NCBI RefSeq assembly: GCF_001687325.1
Contig: NZ_LZRD01000010.1
Coordinates: 62,001 to 126,000, forward strand
Origin: Streptomyces sp. PTY087I2
Lineage (GTDB): Bacteria > Actinomycetota > Actinomycetes > Streptomycetales > Streptomycetaceae
DNA: 64,000 nt
Direction of reading: 5' to 3'
Shown here in pieces: positions 33,133 to 40,952 of the stretch. Within the stretch, counting starts at the first letter, position 1. Each line of letters opens with the position of its first letter. Under the pieces are notes generated by a model. It made no database searches. It saw only the letters and a list, made by a program, of their open reading frames with translations, and had not been told where the DNA came from. A program made the position numbers and the translations under genes.

Positions 33133-34146
33133 TCAGCTACCGCGCTTCCGGACCGCGTCCAGGGCGTCGACGAGATGGGGAGCGACCAACTCCCAGGTCT
33201 CGTCGGCGGCTTCGGGCCCGACGGCGCGGGGCACGGTCTCGACGAGCATGATGAGGTACAGATAACTCCGGTACAGGGCATAGCGGGTCCGGAGTGTGTC
33301 CGTGAACTCCACGCTCCCGCCGCTCGATTCGGCGTACCCGGCGAGGAAGTCCCGGTCCCGCTCGATGTCGTCGAAGAGCGCGAGTGAGACGAAGTCGGCC
33401 ACCGGGTCGCCCCAGAACATCCGCTCCCCGTCGATGACCCCGCCGATCGTCCGCGCGCCCGGCTCGCCCGTGACCAGCAGGTTTCCCGGCCACAGGTCGA
33501 AGTGCACGAGGGTGGGCCGGGTCACCTCGTCCAGGACGTGGGCCGCGCCCGCCAGCACCGTACGGATGTCGCCGACGGGGTACGGCAGCCGGGCCCGGTA
33601 GGTCTCGGCGTCGGCGAGCACGGCCTCGGTCATCGCCGTGAACGCGGTACGCCACGTGGGGGCGAGCGGCCCGAACGGCTCGGCGGGGTAGCCGAATCCG
33701 GACCCGGCGGGCCCGGTCACGGTGTGCAGGCGTCCGACGAGCCGCCCGAGTTCGGCGCGCAGCCGGGGTTCGTCGCCGTCGTCCGCCGTGGGGGCCGTCT
33801 CGTGCCAGGGGCGGCCGGGGCGGGCGGTCATCACCAGGTACGCGCCGGTCGGCGCGGCCGGATCCGCCTCGCTGCGGACGACCCGGGGGACCGCGGGGCC
33901 GCCGGCCCGCGCGGCGGCGGTGCAGAACGCGACCTCGTTGACCAGGAGGTCGCGTTCGTAGCGCAGGGCGGCGGTGTGCGGCGGGGGCGTCTTGACCACC
34001 CAGTCGCGGCCGTCGGCGAGCGTGACGCGCGTGACGGTGTTGTACGTGCCGCCGGTGAGCGGGACGATCGACGCGATGTCGCGCTCACCGACCCCGAGGG
34101 CGTCGAGAACACGCAGGAGAGGGGCAGCGGGGGCCTGGTCGGACAT
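33133..34146 (-). CDS. aminoglycoside phosphotransferase-family kinase
   Basis: 337 aa from ATG 34146 (AAAGGACG upstream). An N-lobe with LTGGTYNTVTRV and DWVVKTPP (ATP-contacting Lys), a catalytic loop THV-like LVHFDLWPGNLLVTG (H-F-D-x-x-x-x-N) and a DFG-equivalent GVIDGERMFWGDP. The second half is like those of fructosamine-kinase/APH families. Substrate unknown. Unlike the APH-like protein at 17785-18594 it keeps both lobes complete. Confidence 0.87.
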   Translation of the reverse strand: MSDQAPAAPLLRVLDALGVGERDIASIVPLTGGTYNTVTRVTLADGRDWVVKTPPPHTAALRYERDLLVNEVAFCTAAARAGGPAVPRVVRSEADPAAPTGAYLVMTARPGRPWHETAPTADDGDEPRLRAELGRLVGRLHTVTGPAGSGFGYPAEPFGPLAPTWRTAFTAMTEAVLADAETYRARLPYPVGDIRTVLAGAAHVLDEVTRPTLVHFDLWPGNLLVTGEPGARTIGGVIDGERMFWGDPVADFVSLALFDDIERDRDFLAGYAESSGGSVEFTDTLRTRYALYRSYLYLIMLVETVPRAVGPEAADETWELVAPHLVDALDAVRKRGS

Positions 34147-34364
34147 GCGGATGACGTCCTTTCGGGAGGGTTGTAGAGCCCTTCCGCACAGTACGTTCAC
34201 AGGGTGATCACAGCAGAATCACGATCATGGAAGGGCGTTGCCGGACCGGTCTTCGATCGCGGGTTCGATCGTAAGGTGTGGATCACTGCGACGGCCCGTC
34301 CCAGGCGGCGTCGAAGTGCCGTACGGAAGAGGGGCGGTTGCTCATCGAACCGGAGAGAAGAACC

Positions 34365-35183
34365 ATGCGCGCCACTGCCGTACGACGTACCGCCCTCGCC
34401 GCCTCCGCGGCCGCCCTCGCCCTGCTGGCCACCGCATGCAGCGGCTCGTCGGACGCCGACGGCAAGGACGGCAAGGACGAGAAGGGCGCCGCGAGCGGAA
34501 GCAGCTCGGCCCCGAAGGCGCCGAAGGCCCCGGCCAAGGCGCTCACCGCCGCCGAGTTGGAGAAGGCCACCCTCGCCCAGGGCGACGTCGAAGGCACCCG
34601 GATCACCAAGACGGGTCCGGCCGACGAGGTCGCGGCGGACGGCGTCAAGGTCGACAAGGAGGCCTGCCTGCCCGTCGCCCACGCCATGTACGGCGTGGCG
34701 CAGAAGGGGGCGGTGGCCACCACCAAGCGCAAGGTGATCGACGAGCCGAAGGCCGGCGGCAAGAAGTCGCTGGAGGACGTGGCGAAGGGCGAAGGCGCCG
34801 ACGCGTTCAAGGACGCCTTCAACCTGACGTCCACGTCAATCGCGCTGCACTCGTACGAGGGGACGGCCGGCCCGGACGCGTTCGCCGCGCTGAAGAAGGC
34901 CGCGGCGGACTGCGCGGGCGGCTTCACCGCCACGGTCGCGGGGACGCCGACGAAGGTCGTCTCGATGACCGAGGAGAAGGTCACCGGCGGCGACGAGGCG
35001 GTGGCCTGGACGGTCACCACCGAGGACGAAGGCGCCACCGCGCCGGTCAAGCTGGTCGCGCTGCGCAAGGAAAGCAGCGTGGCGACGTTCTTCGCCTTCA
35101 ACCTGGCGGCGGCGGGCGGCGGCGACGTGAAGTTCGAGCTGCCGACGGCGGTCGTCGCGGCGCAGGACAAGAAGCTCGCCTGA
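34365..35183 (+). CDS. secreted lipoprotein of unknown function
   Basis: 272 aa with a lipoprotein signal peptide: basic n-region, hydrophobic core and lipobox LLATAC, lipidated Cys25. A Ser/Gly/Lys linker follows, then a domain with LTAAELEKATLAQGDVEGTRI and two Cys. The pattern occurs in many Streptomyces solute-sensing or lectin-like lipoproteins without a known role. ATG 34365 follows GGAGAGAAGAACC. Confidence 0.82.
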   Translation: MRATAVRRTALAASAAALALLATACSGSSDADGKDGKDEKGAASGSSSAPKAPKAPAKALTAAELEKATLAQGDVEGTRITKTGPADEVAADGVKVDKEACLPVAHAMYGVAQKGAVATTKRKVIDEPKAGGKKSLEDVAKGEGADAFKDAFNLTSTSIALHSYEGTAGPDAFAALKKAAADCAGGFTATVAGTPTKVVSMTEEKVTGGDEAVAWTVTTEDEGATAPVKLVALRKESSVATFFAFNLAAAGGGDVKFELPTAVVAAQDKKLA

Positions 35184-35249
35184 CGTACGCCCGCGGCGCC
35201 TCTGTCCTGATCCACCACGGGGCAGGGGCGCCGCCGCGGTCGTGGGGGA

Positions 35250-35492
35250 TCAGGGCAGAGGCACGAGCCGGACGACGGTCACGGTCAGCACGGACCTGGA
35301 GACGTAGTAGAGGACGATGGCCCCGGCGACGGTCGCCTCACGCCGGTCCTGTTCGCTCTTGACGGCGGTGGAGGCGTGGCCGTACGGCTCCTCGCCGAGC
35401 GTGCGGGCCATCTCGTCCCGGAAGGACTCGCCGCCGCGCATCTTGGCCAGGGTGTCGTCGGCGGGCGGTGCGTAGGAGATGCGGAAGCTCAA
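35250..35492 (-). CDS. RelE/ParE-like putative toxin
   Basis: 80 aa. The compact fold pattern (FRISYAPPADDTLAKM, then REATVAGAIVLYYVSRSVLTVTVVRLV) resembles RelE/ParE-type small proteins: N-terminal helices and a C-terminal beta-strand pair with Y-Y-V. The start codon is TTG at 35492, overlapping the stop of the upstream gene (TTGA), which strongly suggests coupled translation. Toxin function is inferred from size, order and fold pattern only. Confidence 0.62.
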   Translation of the reverse strand: MSFRISYAPPADDTLAKMRGGESFRDEMARTLGEEPYGHASTAVKSEQDRREATVAGAIVLYYVSRSVLTVTVVRLVPLP

Positions 35493-35737
35493 GCGACGCT
35501 CCGCCTCTCGGCCTCGTCCCGCGCGAGCCGGTCCAGGATCTTCTCGGCCTCGGGATCGGGGACGGCCTCCAGCATCCAGTGCCGCATGACGGCCTGGATC
35601 TCGTGCACCCCCGCCTCGTTGATCGCGAGGTCGAACTCCTCGCGTCTCTCCTCGGGGAGCGTGGCCCGGATGTCCGGGATGCTGTTGGGCACCTCGACCT
35701 CGGTACCGCCGACGAAGGTCTTCAGAGACTCACCCAT
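35489..35737 (-). CDS. DUF6247-like putative antitoxin
   Basis: 82 aa. Acidic helical protein with VPNSIPDIRATLPEERREEF and VMRHWMLEAV, a pattern like DUF6247 small proteins that precede ParE-like genes in actinobacteria. ATG 35737. It overlaps the downstream toxin-like gene by a 4-bp TTGA junction. No DNA-binding motif is clear. Antitoxin role is inferred. Confidence 0.62.
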   Translation of the reverse strand: MGESLKTFVGGTEVEVPNSIPDIRATLPEERREEFDLAINEAGVHEIQAVMRHWMLEAVPDPEAEKILDRLARDEAERRSVA

Positions 35738-35861
35738 GATCGCTCTCCTCGATCTCCTTGCCCTGGAGGGTGCCGTCACGGACAGCGCGACGGCATGGGC
35801 TCACCGTAGTGCGTACGAGGGGTGTTTCGGCCGATCCGACCGGGCACGGATCGGCCACGGA

Positions 35862-36251
35862 TCACGGGACAGCCCTGAGCCTCGCCTCGACCCGGTCGCG
35901 CAGGAGCGCGTACTCCTCCTGGAGCCGCGGCAGCTCGCCGGGCGGCCGGACGACGACGTCCCCGCCCACGACGACCTCCTCGGGCCCGAACTGCTCCCGG
36001 GTCAGATCGATCTCGACGCCCATGCCCAGCCGGTTCCACCAGTGGAAGTCGGTACGCACCCCGTCGACATGGACCTCGCCCCGTACCAGCTCCCCACCGA
36101 GCAGATCGTTGAGCACCATGGCGGTGACCCCGCACTGATCCCGCGCCGGATTGTCCGGAGTCCAGCGGTCGCGGTACTCCGGGGTGCAGGTCTCGGCGCT
36201 CCAACTGCTGCGCAGGGCCTGTTCGATGTCGCTGAGGAGATGGACCGTCAT
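35862..36251 (-). CDS. YunG-like protein
   Basis: 129 aa from ATG 36251. Contains TCTPEYRDRWTPDNPARDQCGVTAMVL (core WTPDNPARDQCGVTA) with a Cys, then VRTDFHWWNRL with a His, and VEIDLTREQFGP: a Cys-His-Asp order like the YunG/papain-type fold. This may be a cysteine-hydrolase-type protein. Biological role unknown. ATG 36260 gives a slightly longer form. Confidence 0.75.
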   Translation of the reverse strand: MTVHLLSDIEQALRSSWSAETCTPEYRDRWTPDNPARDQCGVTAMVLNDLLGGELVRGEVHVDGVRTDFHWWNRLGMGVEIDLTREQFGPEEVVVGGDVVVRPPGELPRLQEEYALLRDRVEARLRAVP

Positions 36252-36413
36252 GCAGACCATCGTGGCAGGCGGCACTGACAACAGGGCCGCTCCGCTGCCA
36301 CCCCCACTTCTTCGGCCCGCCGTCCGGCGGCGCCAACCGCCCCCCTCCATTGTCCCCTTGCCCCCGGGAATTACGTCGACAGGGGCCGCGGGCGCCCGGC
36401 AGAGTGGTCGCCC

Positions 36414-37157
36414 GTGACCAGCAGCGAACTGTGGACCCGTGAGACCGCCGACCGCTACGACGCCGAGGAGGCCGAGAACTCCTCGCCCGCCGCCCTCGAA
36501 CCGACCCTCGACTTCCTCGCCGAACTCGCCGGGGACGGCCGGGCCCTGGAGTTCGCCATCGGAACCGGCCGCGTGGGCGTGCCGCTGCGGCAACGCGGTG
36601 TACCGGTGACGGGCATCGAACTCTCCGAGCCGATGGCGGCGGTGCTCCGCCGCAAGGCCGACGAGAAGACCCTCCCGGTGGTGATCGGGGACATGGCCGC
36701 CACGGTCGTCCCCGGCGAGTTCACCCTGGTCTACCTCGTCTACAACACCATCGGGAACCTGCTCACCCAGGACGAACAGGTCGCATGCTTCGAGAACGCG
36801 GCCCGTCATCTGGCCCCCGGCGGCCGCTTCGTCATCGAACTGTCCGTACCGCCACTGCGGTTCCTGCCGCCCGGCCAGGTCGCGGTGCCGTTCGACGTGT
36901 CCGAGCGGCACCTCGGCTTCGACACCTTCGATCTGGTCGAGCAGACCCTCGTCTCGTACCACTTCACCCGCGACGGCGACGACGGCCGTTACCGCCGAGG
37001 CACCTGCCGCCAGCGCTACGCCTGGCCGGCCGAGCTGGACCTGATGGCCCGCATCGCGGGGCTGGAGCTGGAGAGCCGGGCCGCGGACTGGGACGGGACG
37101 CCGTTCGGCCCGGACTCCGGCAAGCACATCTCTGTGTGGCGCAAGCCGGCTGTCTGA
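36414..37157 (+). CDS. class I SAM-dependent methyltransferase
   Basis: 247 aa starting with GTG. Motif I is ALEFAIGTGRVGVPLRQRG, motif II VTGIELSEPM, and later VIGDMAATVVPGEFTLVYLVYN: a standard class I Rossmann methyltransferase order. The substrate is unknown. It ends at the shared terminator with gpmA. Confidence 0.87.
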   Translation: MTSSELWTRETADRYDAEEAENSSPAALEPTLDFLAELAGDGRALEFAIGTGRVGVPLRQRGVPVTGIELSEPMAAVLRRKADEKTLPVVIGDMAATVVPGEFTLVYLVYNTIGNLLTQDEQVACFENAARHLAPGGRFVIELSVPPLRFLPPGQVAVPFDVSERHLGFDTFDLVEQTLVSYHFTRDGDDGRYRRGTCRQRYAWPAELDLMARIAGLELESRAADWDGTPFGPDSGKHISVWRKPAV

Positions 37158-37214
37158 GCCGGAGAAGGCGAGCCCGACCGGACGGACCGAGCCCCCAGCC
37201 CGCGGAGAAACGGA

Positions 37215-37257
37215 CCGAGCCCCCCGCCCGCGGAAAAACCGCCGGCAGGGGGCTCGG
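37215..37257. terminator. bidirectional terminator between methyltransferase and gpmA
   Basis: A perfect 10-bp stem CCGAGCCCCC (37215-37224) and GGGGGCTCGG (37248-37257) with a 23-nt loop. The left part is duplicated just upstream (GGACCGAGCCCCCAGCCCGCGGA, 37184-ff), giving a second possible 5' arm. The convergent genes end on either side. Confidence 0.8.
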
Positions 37258-37279
37258 GAGATGAGCTAGGTGCGGGCTA

Positions 37280-38038
37280 CTACTTCTTGCCCTGGTTCTT
37301 CACGGCCTCGATCGCGGCCTTCGCCGCGTCCGGGTCGAGGTACGTGCCGCCCGGCTTCAGCGGCTTGAAGTCGGCGTCGAGCTCGTAGGAGAGCGGGATG
37401 CCGGTCGGGATGTTGAGGCCCGCGATGTCCTCGTCCGAGATGCCGTCCAGGTGCTTCACCAGGGCGCGGAGGCTGTTGCCGTGCGCGGCGACCAGGACCG
37501 TGCGGCCCGTGAGGAGGTCCGGGACGATGCTGTCGAACCAGTACGGGAGCATGCGGACGACGACGTCCTTCAGGCACTCCGTGTCCGGGCGCAGCTCCGG
37601 GGGGAGGGTCGCGTAGCGCGGGTCGTCGAACTGGCTGTACTCCGCGTCGCGGGCCAGCGGCGGCGGCGGGGTGTCGTACGAGCGGCGCCACAGCATGAAC
37701 TGCTCCTCGCCGAACTCGGCGAGCGTCTGCGCCTTGTCCTTGCCCTGGAGCGCGCCGTAGTGGCGCTCGTTCAGGCGCCAGGAGCGGCGGACCGGGATCC
37801 ACAGGCGGTCGGCGGACTCCAGGGCCAGCTGCGCGGTGCGGATCGCGCGGCGCTGGAGGGAGGTGTGCAGGACGTCGGGGAGCAGACCGGCGTCCTTGAG
37901 CAGCTCACCGCCGCGGACTGCTTCCTTCTCGCCCTTTTCGGTGAGGTTGACGTCCACCCAACCGGTGAACAGGTTCTTCGCGTTCCATTCGCTCTCGCCG
38001 TGGCGGAGGAGGATCAGCTTGTACGGTGCGTCGGCCAT
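37280..38038 (-). CDS. gpmA: 2,3-bisphosphoglycerate-dependent phosphoglycerate mutase
   Basis: 252 aa. The phosphohistidine motif [10 protein letters not shown] lies near the N-terminus, with a second catalytic His in [13 protein letters not shown] and [16 protein letters not shown] in between. It interconverts 3- and 2-phosphoglycerate in glycolysis. It is a cytoplasmic enzyme of the usual dPGM length. Monocistronic, ending at the bidirectional terminator. Confidence 0.96.
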   Translation of the reverse strand: MADAPYKLILLRHGESEWNAKNLFTGWVDVNLTEKGEKEAVRGGELLKDAGLLPDVLHTSLQRRAIRTAQLALESADRLWIPVRRSWRLNERHYGALQGKDKAQTLAEFGEEQFMLWRRSYDTPPPPLARDAEYSQFDDPRYATLPPELRPDTECLKDVVVRMLPYWFDSIVPDLLTGRTVLVAAHGNSLRALVKHLDGISDEDIAGLNIPTGIPLSYELDADFKPLKPGGTYLDPDAAKAAIEAVKNQGKK

Positions 38039-38126
38039 GAGCCCGAGCGTAATCGAACCCGTGCGGCCCCCGCGCGCCCGCCCGTAACGCGGACAGCGCC
38101 GGGCCGCGAGCGCCCGGGCCTCGGAC

Positions 38127-38147
38127 GATTGACGGGGGGCGTCAATC
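38127..38147. promoter_or_regulatory. inverted repeat upstream of an MFS gene
   Basis: GATTGACG (38127-38134), 5 G spacer, CGTCAATC (38140-38147): perfect 8-bp arms. It lies in the 225-bp gap between divergent gpmA and the MFS gene. A regulator-binding site is possible; no regulator gene is adjacent. Confidence 0.4.
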
Positions 38148-38263
38148 CAGTGGCGGGCGGGGAGCCGGGCTTCGTAATGTCTCGGTCGGGGTCGGGGGTG
38201 TTACCCGAGGCCCGTTCCGCGTCGCATCCGTATCCGTCCGTACGTCCCGTGGGGGGAATCCTT

Positions 38264-39592
38264 ATGTCCGTCGCCGGTCTGCGATCAGCCGCCCGCGAGA
38301 CCGTCTCCGGGATGCCCCGCGAGTTCTGGTGGCTGTGGACCAGCACCCTGGTCAACCGCCTCGGCGCGTTCGTCGCGACCTTCATGGCCCTCTACCTGAC
38401 CCTGGACCGGGGCTACTCCGCCTCGTACGCGGGGCTCGTCGCCGCCCTCCACGGGCTCGGCGGGGTCATCTCCTCGCTCGGCGCGGGCGTGATGACCGAT
38501 CGCCTCGGGCGGCGGCCCACCATGCTGATCGCCCAGACGTCGACCGCCGTGTCCGTGGCGGTGCTCGGGTTCATGCATCACCCCTTCGCCATCGCCGCCG
38601 TGGCGTTCTTCGTCGGCATGGCGAGCAACGCGTCCCGCCCCGCCGTCCAGGCGATGATGGCGGACATCGTGCCCCCGAAGGACCGCGTCCGGGCCTTCTC
38701 GCTCAACTACTGGGCCATCAACCTCGGCTTCGCGATCTCCTCCGCCGGGGCCGGTTTCATCGCCGAGTACAGCTACCTCGCCGGATTCATCGGCGAGGCC
38801 CTGATGACACTTGTCTGCGCGATCCTCGTCTTCCTGAAGGTCCCGGAGTCACGGCCCGAGGAAGCGGTGGTCAGGACCGTCGGCGGCAAGGGGCCCCAGG
38901 ACGAGGTGCGGCTCACCACCGTCCTGCGCGACGGGCGCTTCATGGGCGTCGTGGGGCTGTCGTTCCTGGTGGCGCTGATCTTCCAGCAGGGGTACGTGGC
39001 GCTGCCGGTGGCGATGGGCACGGACGGGCTGTCCAGCTCCGACTTCGGTACCGCCATCGCCGTCAACGGCGTGCTGATCGTGGTCCTCCAGATCCCCGTC
39101 ACGCGCTTCATCCAGAACCGCGACCCGCGCCGGCTGCTGATCCTCTCCTCGCTGCTCGCCGGGTACGGCTACGGGCTCACCGCCTTCGCCGGGTCGGTCG
39201 GCGCGTACGCCCTGACGGTGTGCGTCTGGACGCTGGCCGAGATCGTGAACGCGCCCACCCAGACGGGCCTGGTCGTTCAGCTGTCGCCCGCCCGGGGCCG
39301 GGGCCGCTATCAGGGCATGTACACGATGTCCTGGTCGGTGGCCGCGCTCGTCGCCCCGCTGATGTCCGGCTTTGTGATCGACCACTACGGCGCGTCCTGG
39401 CTCTGGGCCCTCTGCGCCGTGATCGGCACCGTCGCCGGCTTCGGCTACTGGCTGCTGATGCGCAACCTGCCGCGCGAGGAGCACGCCGCGGCGGACACCC
39501 TGCCCGAGCCCGCGCCCGTCCCGGCCGAGGCCCGCCCGGACCAGGCCGAACCGGAGGCCGCACCCGCGGCGGCGGTGGAACGGGCCTGCTGA
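38264..39592 (+). CDS. MFS transporter (drug/proton antiporter type)
   Basis: 442 aa with twelve hydrophobic segments and the MFS motif GAGVMTDRLGRRPTMLIAQ between helices 2 and 3. The C-terminal tail is Pro/Ala/Glu-rich and cytoplasmic. Start ATG 38264, with GGGGGGAA upstream. Most similar in layout to multidrug exporters. Substrate unknown. A strong hairpin follows. Confidence 0.88.
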   Translation: MSVAGLRSAARETVSGMPREFWWLWTSTLVNRLGAFVATFMALYLTLDRGYSASYAGLVAALHGLGGVISSLGAGVMTDRLGRRPTMLIAQTSTAVSVAVLGFMHHPFAIAAVAFFVGMASNASRPAVQAMMADIVPPKDRVRAFSLNYWAINLGFAISSAGAGFIAEYSYLAGFIGEALMTLVCAILVFLKVPESRPEEAVVRTVGGKGPQDEVRLTTVLRDGRFMGVVGLSFLVALIFQQGYVALPVAMGTDGLSSSDFGTAIAVNGVLIVVLQIPVTRFIQNRDPRRLLILSSLLAGYGYGLTAFAGSVGAYALTVCVWTLAEIVNAPTQTGLVVQLSPARGRGRYQGMYTMSWSVAALVAPLMSGFVIDHYGASWLWALCAVIGTVAGFGYWLLMRNLPREEHAAADTLPEPAPVPAEARPDQAEPEAAPAAAVERAC

Positions 39593-39598
39593 ACCCTC

Positions 39599-39632
39599 GG
39601 CGCCCACCCGGGCCTCGCACCGGGTGGGCGCC
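39599..39632. terminator. terminator between MFS and Cys-rich peptide genes
   Basis: GGCGCCCACCCGG (39599-39611) and CCGGGTGGGCGCC (39620-39632): perfect 13-bp stem with an 8-nt loop. The two genes converge here. The same core occurs in the terminator at 56852-56892. Confidence 0.85.
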
Positions 39633-39666
39633 GCGCGTTCGCCATCCGTACGGGGACCTGTACGGG

Positions 39667-39816
39667 TCAGCCGCAGCAGCCGCCGCACTGGCACGGGGCA
39701 CCCGACTGGCAGCCGCACCCGCAGCCCGACCCGCATCCGCAGGCGCCGAGCAAGGTCAGGTGCACCACTTCGGTCGGGGTCTCCTGCTGGGGTTCGGTCG
39801 TGGGGGAATCGGCCAT
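39667..39816 (-). CDS. 49-residue cysteine-rich metal-binding-like peptide
   Basis: 49 aa. The ATG at 39816 is preceded by GGAGGGACC. An acidic head (MADSPTTEPQQETPTEVVH) is followed by a tail with nine cysteines arranged CGCGSGCGCGCQSG, PCQCGG and CC. Closely spaced C-x-C pairs are typical of metallothioneins. Copper, zinc or cadmium binding, or an oxidised structural role, are all possible; none is demonstrated. It lies between the MFS and phoU genes and appears monocistronic. Confidence 0.72.
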   Translation of the reverse strand: MADSPTTEPQQETPTEVVHLTLLGACGCGSGCGCGCQSGAPCQCGGCCG

Positions 39817-40076
39817 GGTCCCTCCTCAGGGCATACGGCTGGGCGGCGGACGCCGGTGCGCCGCCGCCGGGGACGTACGGCATGGCCCACCGCGTACGGC
39901 CATGGCGCCGCCCCCGCCCCATTGCATGCCCATCCCGGCGGGCGCATCAACGGCGCACACGCGCAGGAACGTATGTGCGACATGCGTACGCCGGTGGAGC
40001 GCCGGTGGTACGCGGAAGGCGCCCCCGCCCGTCCCCCGCGCGCCCCGGCCAAGAGCCCCCGGCCAGGAAACCCCGG

Positions 40077-40754
40077 CTACGCGCCCTCGACCGGGGCCGT
40101 CGACTGGATCTCGTCCGCGTGCTCACCCGTCACCAGGTAGACCACGCGCTTGGCGACCGACACCGCGTGGTCGGCGAAGCGCTCGTAGTAGCGGCCCAGC
40201 AGCGTCACGTCGACGGCCGTCTCGATGCCGTGCTTCCAGCGGTCGTCCATCAGGTGCTGGAACAGCGTGCGGTGCAGCAGGTCCATCTCGTCGTCGTCCT
40301 GCTCCAGCTGGAGCGCCAGATCGACGTCCTTGGTGATGATGACCTCGGCCGCCTTGGCCATCAGGCGCTGGGCGAGCTGGCCCATCTCCAGGATCGTGGC
40401 GTGCAGGTCGTGCGGGACCGCCGACTGCGGGAAGCGCAGCCGGGCCAGCTTCGCCACATGCTGGGCGAGGTCGCCCGAGCGCTCCAGGTCGGCGCTCATC
40501 CGCAGCGAGGTCACCACGATGCGGAGGTCCGTCGCCACCGGCTGCTGGCGGGCCAGGAGCGCGATGGCGCGGGCCTCCAGGTCGTGCTGGAGGTCGTCGA
40601 CCTTCTGGTCGCCGGCGATCACGTTCTCCGCCAGCGTCAGGTCGGCGTCGAGCATGGACGTGGTCGCCCGCCCGATCGCCGAGCCGACCAGCCGGGCCAT
40701 CTCGACCAGGCCTTCTCCGATCGAATCGAGTTCCTCGTGGTAAGCGTCGCGCAT
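40077..40754 (-). CDS. phoU: phosphate-signalling protein PhoU
   Basis: 225 aa, helical, with two PhoU repeats and acidic metal-site motifs (E/DxxxD, for example AENVIAGDQKVDDLQ and ADLERSGDLAQH / YERFADHAVSV). PhoU damps PhoR-PhoP signalling and phosphate uptake in bacteria. It is divergent from phoR with the PHO box between and is expected to be PhoP-controlled. Confidence 0.95.
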   Translation of the reverse strand: MRDAYHEELDSIGEGLVEMARLVGSAIGRATTSMLDADLTLAENVIAGDQKVDDLQHDLEARAIALLARQQPVATDLRIVVTSLRMSADLERSGDLAQHVAKLARLRFPQSAVPHDLHATILEMGQLAQRLMAKAAEVIITKDVDLALQLEQDDDEMDLLHRTLFQHLMDDRWKHGIETAVDVTLLGRYYERFADHAVSVAKRVVYLVTGEHADEIQSTAPVEGA

Positions 40755-40846
40755 GGAAGTCCCTCTCCAGTTCCAGACTGAGGCCGGGGTCTCGGACCGA
40801 CCCCCACGGTGCCACGGTGGGGCCGTAACGCGTCCGGATCCGGCCC

Positions 40847-40879
40847 CCTAAGTGAACCGACTCCTACCCCTCGGTGAAC
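40847..40879 (-). promoter_or_regulatory. PHO box (PhoP-binding direct repeats)
   Basis: Read on the minus strand, three contiguous 11-nt units: GTTCACCGAGG, GGTAGGAGTCG and GTTCACTTAGG. Outer units match the Streptomyces consensus GTTCACC(Y/R)G(G/C); the middle one is degenerate. Placed 93 bp upstream of phoU and 74 bp upstream of phoR, it should serve both. Confidence 0.83.
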
Positions 40880-40952
40880 TCTGGGCGACGAGTGTTCGAG
40901 ATGGCACTCGGACGGCTGGGAGGGACTCGTCGCACCCGCATAACCTTGAAGC

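Noticed and set aside
17785-34146. Aminoglycoside-resistance role for the two phosphotransferase-fold genes
   Set aside because: Kinase-fold motifs are present but neither protein carries a signature that I could tie to a named resistance enzyme.
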